Source: Kofleriaceae bacterium
GTDB taxonomy: Bacteria > Myxococcota_A > Polyangia > Haliangiales > Haliangiaceae
NCBI GenBank assembly: GCA_018058095.1
Contig: JAGPCO010000016.1
Span: 1 to 64,000 of the forward strand
Direction of reading: 5' to 3'
DNA length: 64,000 nucleotides
Shown here: in pieces, positions 62,666 through 64,000 of the stretch
Position numbering within the stretch: the stretch's first letter is position 1
Layout: each line of letters starts with the position of its first letter
Position numbers and translations under genes: made by a program
The notes under the pieces: generated by a model
The model's database searches: none
What the model saw: the letters and a program-made list of their open reading frames with translations, nothing else
Told to the model about the DNA's origin: nothing

Positions 62666-63646
62666 CTACCGAGTCCGCGCTGGGCCTGGCCCCGGGCCGC
62701 CGCCAGGGGCCGCCACGGCCCCCTCCAGCTCGGCCGTCGACCACGCCCCGCCCTGGTACAGGTGCACCACGGCGCCGACGACGACCACCACCCGGTCGGG
62801 GTCGGCCGCGACGCCGCCGACGGCGGCCCCGGGCGGGATCGGGCTGTCCACGACCACCGGCGCCGCCACGTCGGTCAGCACCACCAGGCGGACCACGCGG
62901 CCGTCGTCGACCAGGACCAGGCCACGGCCGTCGCGGCTGGTCGCCGCCGCCACCACCGACCCCGGCGCCGGCAACGGACGGCGCGCCGGCGCCCGGCTGG
63001 CGGCGCCGACCGGCCGCATCAGCGCGACCAGGCCGGTCGGGGTCCAGGCCCAGGCCCGGCCGCCGACGATGGCCGAGGCCTGGCCGGACCCGATCTTGAC
63101 CAGGCGCTGGCCGCGCTGCTGGTACACACCACCGACGCCGGCCACCACCAGCTCGTTCTTGCGGCCGGACCACACCGCCCGCACCGCCTCCGGCGCGAAC
63201 GCCAGCCGCACCCACTTGCCGTCGCGGAAGCCGAACAGGTGACGGCCGATGGCCAGCGTGTTGGTCAGGCCCGACCCGGCCAGCAGCTTGCCGTTCTGCC
63301 CGACCCGGCTGCTGTGCCAGCTGGCGCCGTCGAAGCGGAACATCGGGGTCCGCGCCGGCAGGCCGAGCAACACGTCCCCACGCCAGGCTGCGCCGGCCAG
63401 GTCGGGCCCGACGCCGCCCGCTGCGACCCGACGCCAGCGCCCGCCACCGGCGGGGCGATACACCTGGCCGGCCCGGCCGACCAGCACCAGGCCGTCGCCG
63501 GCGTCGACCACCCCGACCAGGGGCGGGCCACTGGCGGCCGGCGGCGCCGGCGTGTCGGCGCCGGCCGGGCGAGGGGCCGCGGCGGCGGACAGCACGCAGG
63601 CCGCGGCGACCGCCGCGGCCCACCACCCCGGCCGCGCCCCGATCAC
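62666..63646 (-). CDS. Exported protein of unknown function, beta-propeller-like
   Basis: A 326-residue protein. With the GTG at 63646 it starts with a signal peptide (MIGARPGWWAAAVAAACVLS...) rich in Ala, cleaved near residue 30. The rest consists of beta-strand-like repeats with DG turns (VVDAGDGLVLVGRAGQVYRP, FRFDGASWHSSRV, GFRDGKWVRL, LVLVDDGRVVRLVVL), resembling a seven-bladed propeller. No catalytic motif seen. GTG overlaps the stop of the small lipoprotein gene (GTGA, 63643-63646), so the two are coupled. Confidence 0.7.
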   Translation of the reverse strand: MIGARPGWWAAAVAAACVLSAAAAPRPAGADTPAPPAASGPPLVGVVDAGDGLVLVGRAGQVYRPAGGGRWRRVAAGGVGPDLAGAAWRGDVLLGLPARTPMFRFDGASWHSSRVGQNGKLLAGSGLTNTLAIGRHLFGFRDGKWVRLAFAPEAVRAVWSGRKNELVVAGVGGVYQQRGQRLVKIGSGQASAIVGGRAWAWTPTGLVALMRPVGAASRAPARRPLPAPGSVVAAATSRDGRGLVLVDDGRVVRLVVLTDVAAPVVVDSPIPPGAAVGGVAADPDRVVVVVGAVVHLYQGGAWSTAELEGAVAAPGGGPGPGPARTR

Positions 63647-63999
63647 GAACCCGAGCCGCTGCCTGCCGCGGGCGCCGCGCTGCCCGCGCCGGCCGCCTCG
63701 TCGGGCTTGCCCCGGTAGAAGCCACACGCGCGCAGCTCGTCGAGGGTCTTGGCGCCGACGGCGCACTGCACCGACGACTTCTTCGAGTTGCCGCGGCAGC
63801 GGCGGATGGCGGCGGCCATGTTGTCGCCGCTGGTGACCTGGTCGGTGCCGATCAGCCGGCGCATGTTGGCGATGGCGTCCCGGCACTGGCTCTCGGTCGG
63901 CTTGTCGCAGCCGGCGGCGCTGGCCAGGGCCAGGCCGAGGCCGAGGCCACGCAGGACCGCGGCGCAGCGGGACGATGGACGGTGCGGGTTCATGGCCAT
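63643..63999 (-). CDS. Small lipoprotein, start uncertain at the window edge
   Basis: About 116 residues. Lipoprotein signal ending LALASAAGC followed by DKP. The mature part has Cys at roughly 39, 68, 79 and 92, possibly two disulphides, and an Ala/Gly/Ser-rich tail. The start may be ATG at 63993 or 63999; the upstream region lies outside the window, so a longer protein cannot be excluded. The gene is coupled to the propeller-like gene that follows. Confidence 0.6.
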   Translation of the reverse strand: MAMNPHRPSSRCAAVLRGLGLGLALASAAGCDKPTESQCRDAIANMRRLIGTDQVTSGDNMAAAIRRCRGNSKKSSVQCAVGAKTLDELRACGFYRGKPDEAAGAGSAAPAAGSGSGS

Positions 64000-64000
64000 A

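Overview
The window is very GC-rich (roughly 70-75% G+C by inspection) and looks like a chromosome segment of a predatory or soil myxobacterium (phylum Myxococcota, possibly near Haliangium/Kofleriaceae). This rests on gene content: two Ser/Thr protein kinases, two FHA-sigma54 activators, a receiver-DUF4388 regulator, a large Oar-like TonB-dependent receptor, a MopE-type metal-binding protein and many lipoproteins of the 'CGDD' type. I place about 48 protein-coding genes; 14 carry a lipobox, so about 30% of the window is devoted to the cell envelope. I saw no tRNA, rRNA, CRISPR array or complete insertion sequence.

Layout. 1-9.4 kb: tail of a REP-associated transposase, a lipoprotein, two adjacent TPR proteins with a C39-type peptidase domain (one with an intact catalytic triad, one without), a TerB-like protein and a small lipoprotein. 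9.5-20.6 kb: a translationally coupled kinase/sigma54-activator pair, envelope proteins including a probable L,D-transpeptidase lipoprotein, and a TetR regulator with a double operator whose 3' end overlaps a C45-type acyltransferase/hydrolase. 20.7-25.5 kb: MoxR, DUF58 and BatA-like genes overlapping start to stop. 25.5-30.9 kb: two lipoproteins and a porin-like protein followed by a nine-copy tandem array that repeats the 3' end of the porin gene. 30.9-44.4 kb: recombination genes (radA; cinA-thpR-recA), two TPR-like proteins, a membrane protein, and an Ig-like lipoprotein with the Oar-type receptor. 44.5-50.7 kb: PP2C phosphatase, lipoproteins, a phospholipase D-like lipoprotein, a Fur regulator, xseB-ispA and an FHA-GGDEF diguanylate cyclase. 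50.7-64 kb: a GH31 lipoprotein directly behind a kinase, an exported PEP-synthase-like lipoprotein, a pseudouridine synthase, an FHA-sigma54 activator, a DUF4388 response regulator and two small envelope genes.

How the genes work together. The kinases, PP2C phosphatase and three FHA proteins form a plausible Ser/Thr phosphorylation network feeding sigma54-dependent transcription and c-di-GMP synthesis. The cinA-thpR-recA operon and radA are recombination and DNA-uptake genes. Many genes appear to be transcribed without a leader: a TAnnnT -10 box sits only 5-8 bases before the start codon in at least eight places.

The most unusual items are the active/inactive C39-TPR pair, the tandem array derived from the porin 3' end, the exported ATP-grasp/phosphohistidine lipoprotein, a 120-bp inverted-repeat element present twice (one copy supplies the stop codon of a gene), and a sharp composition change inside the Ig-like lipoprotein gene.
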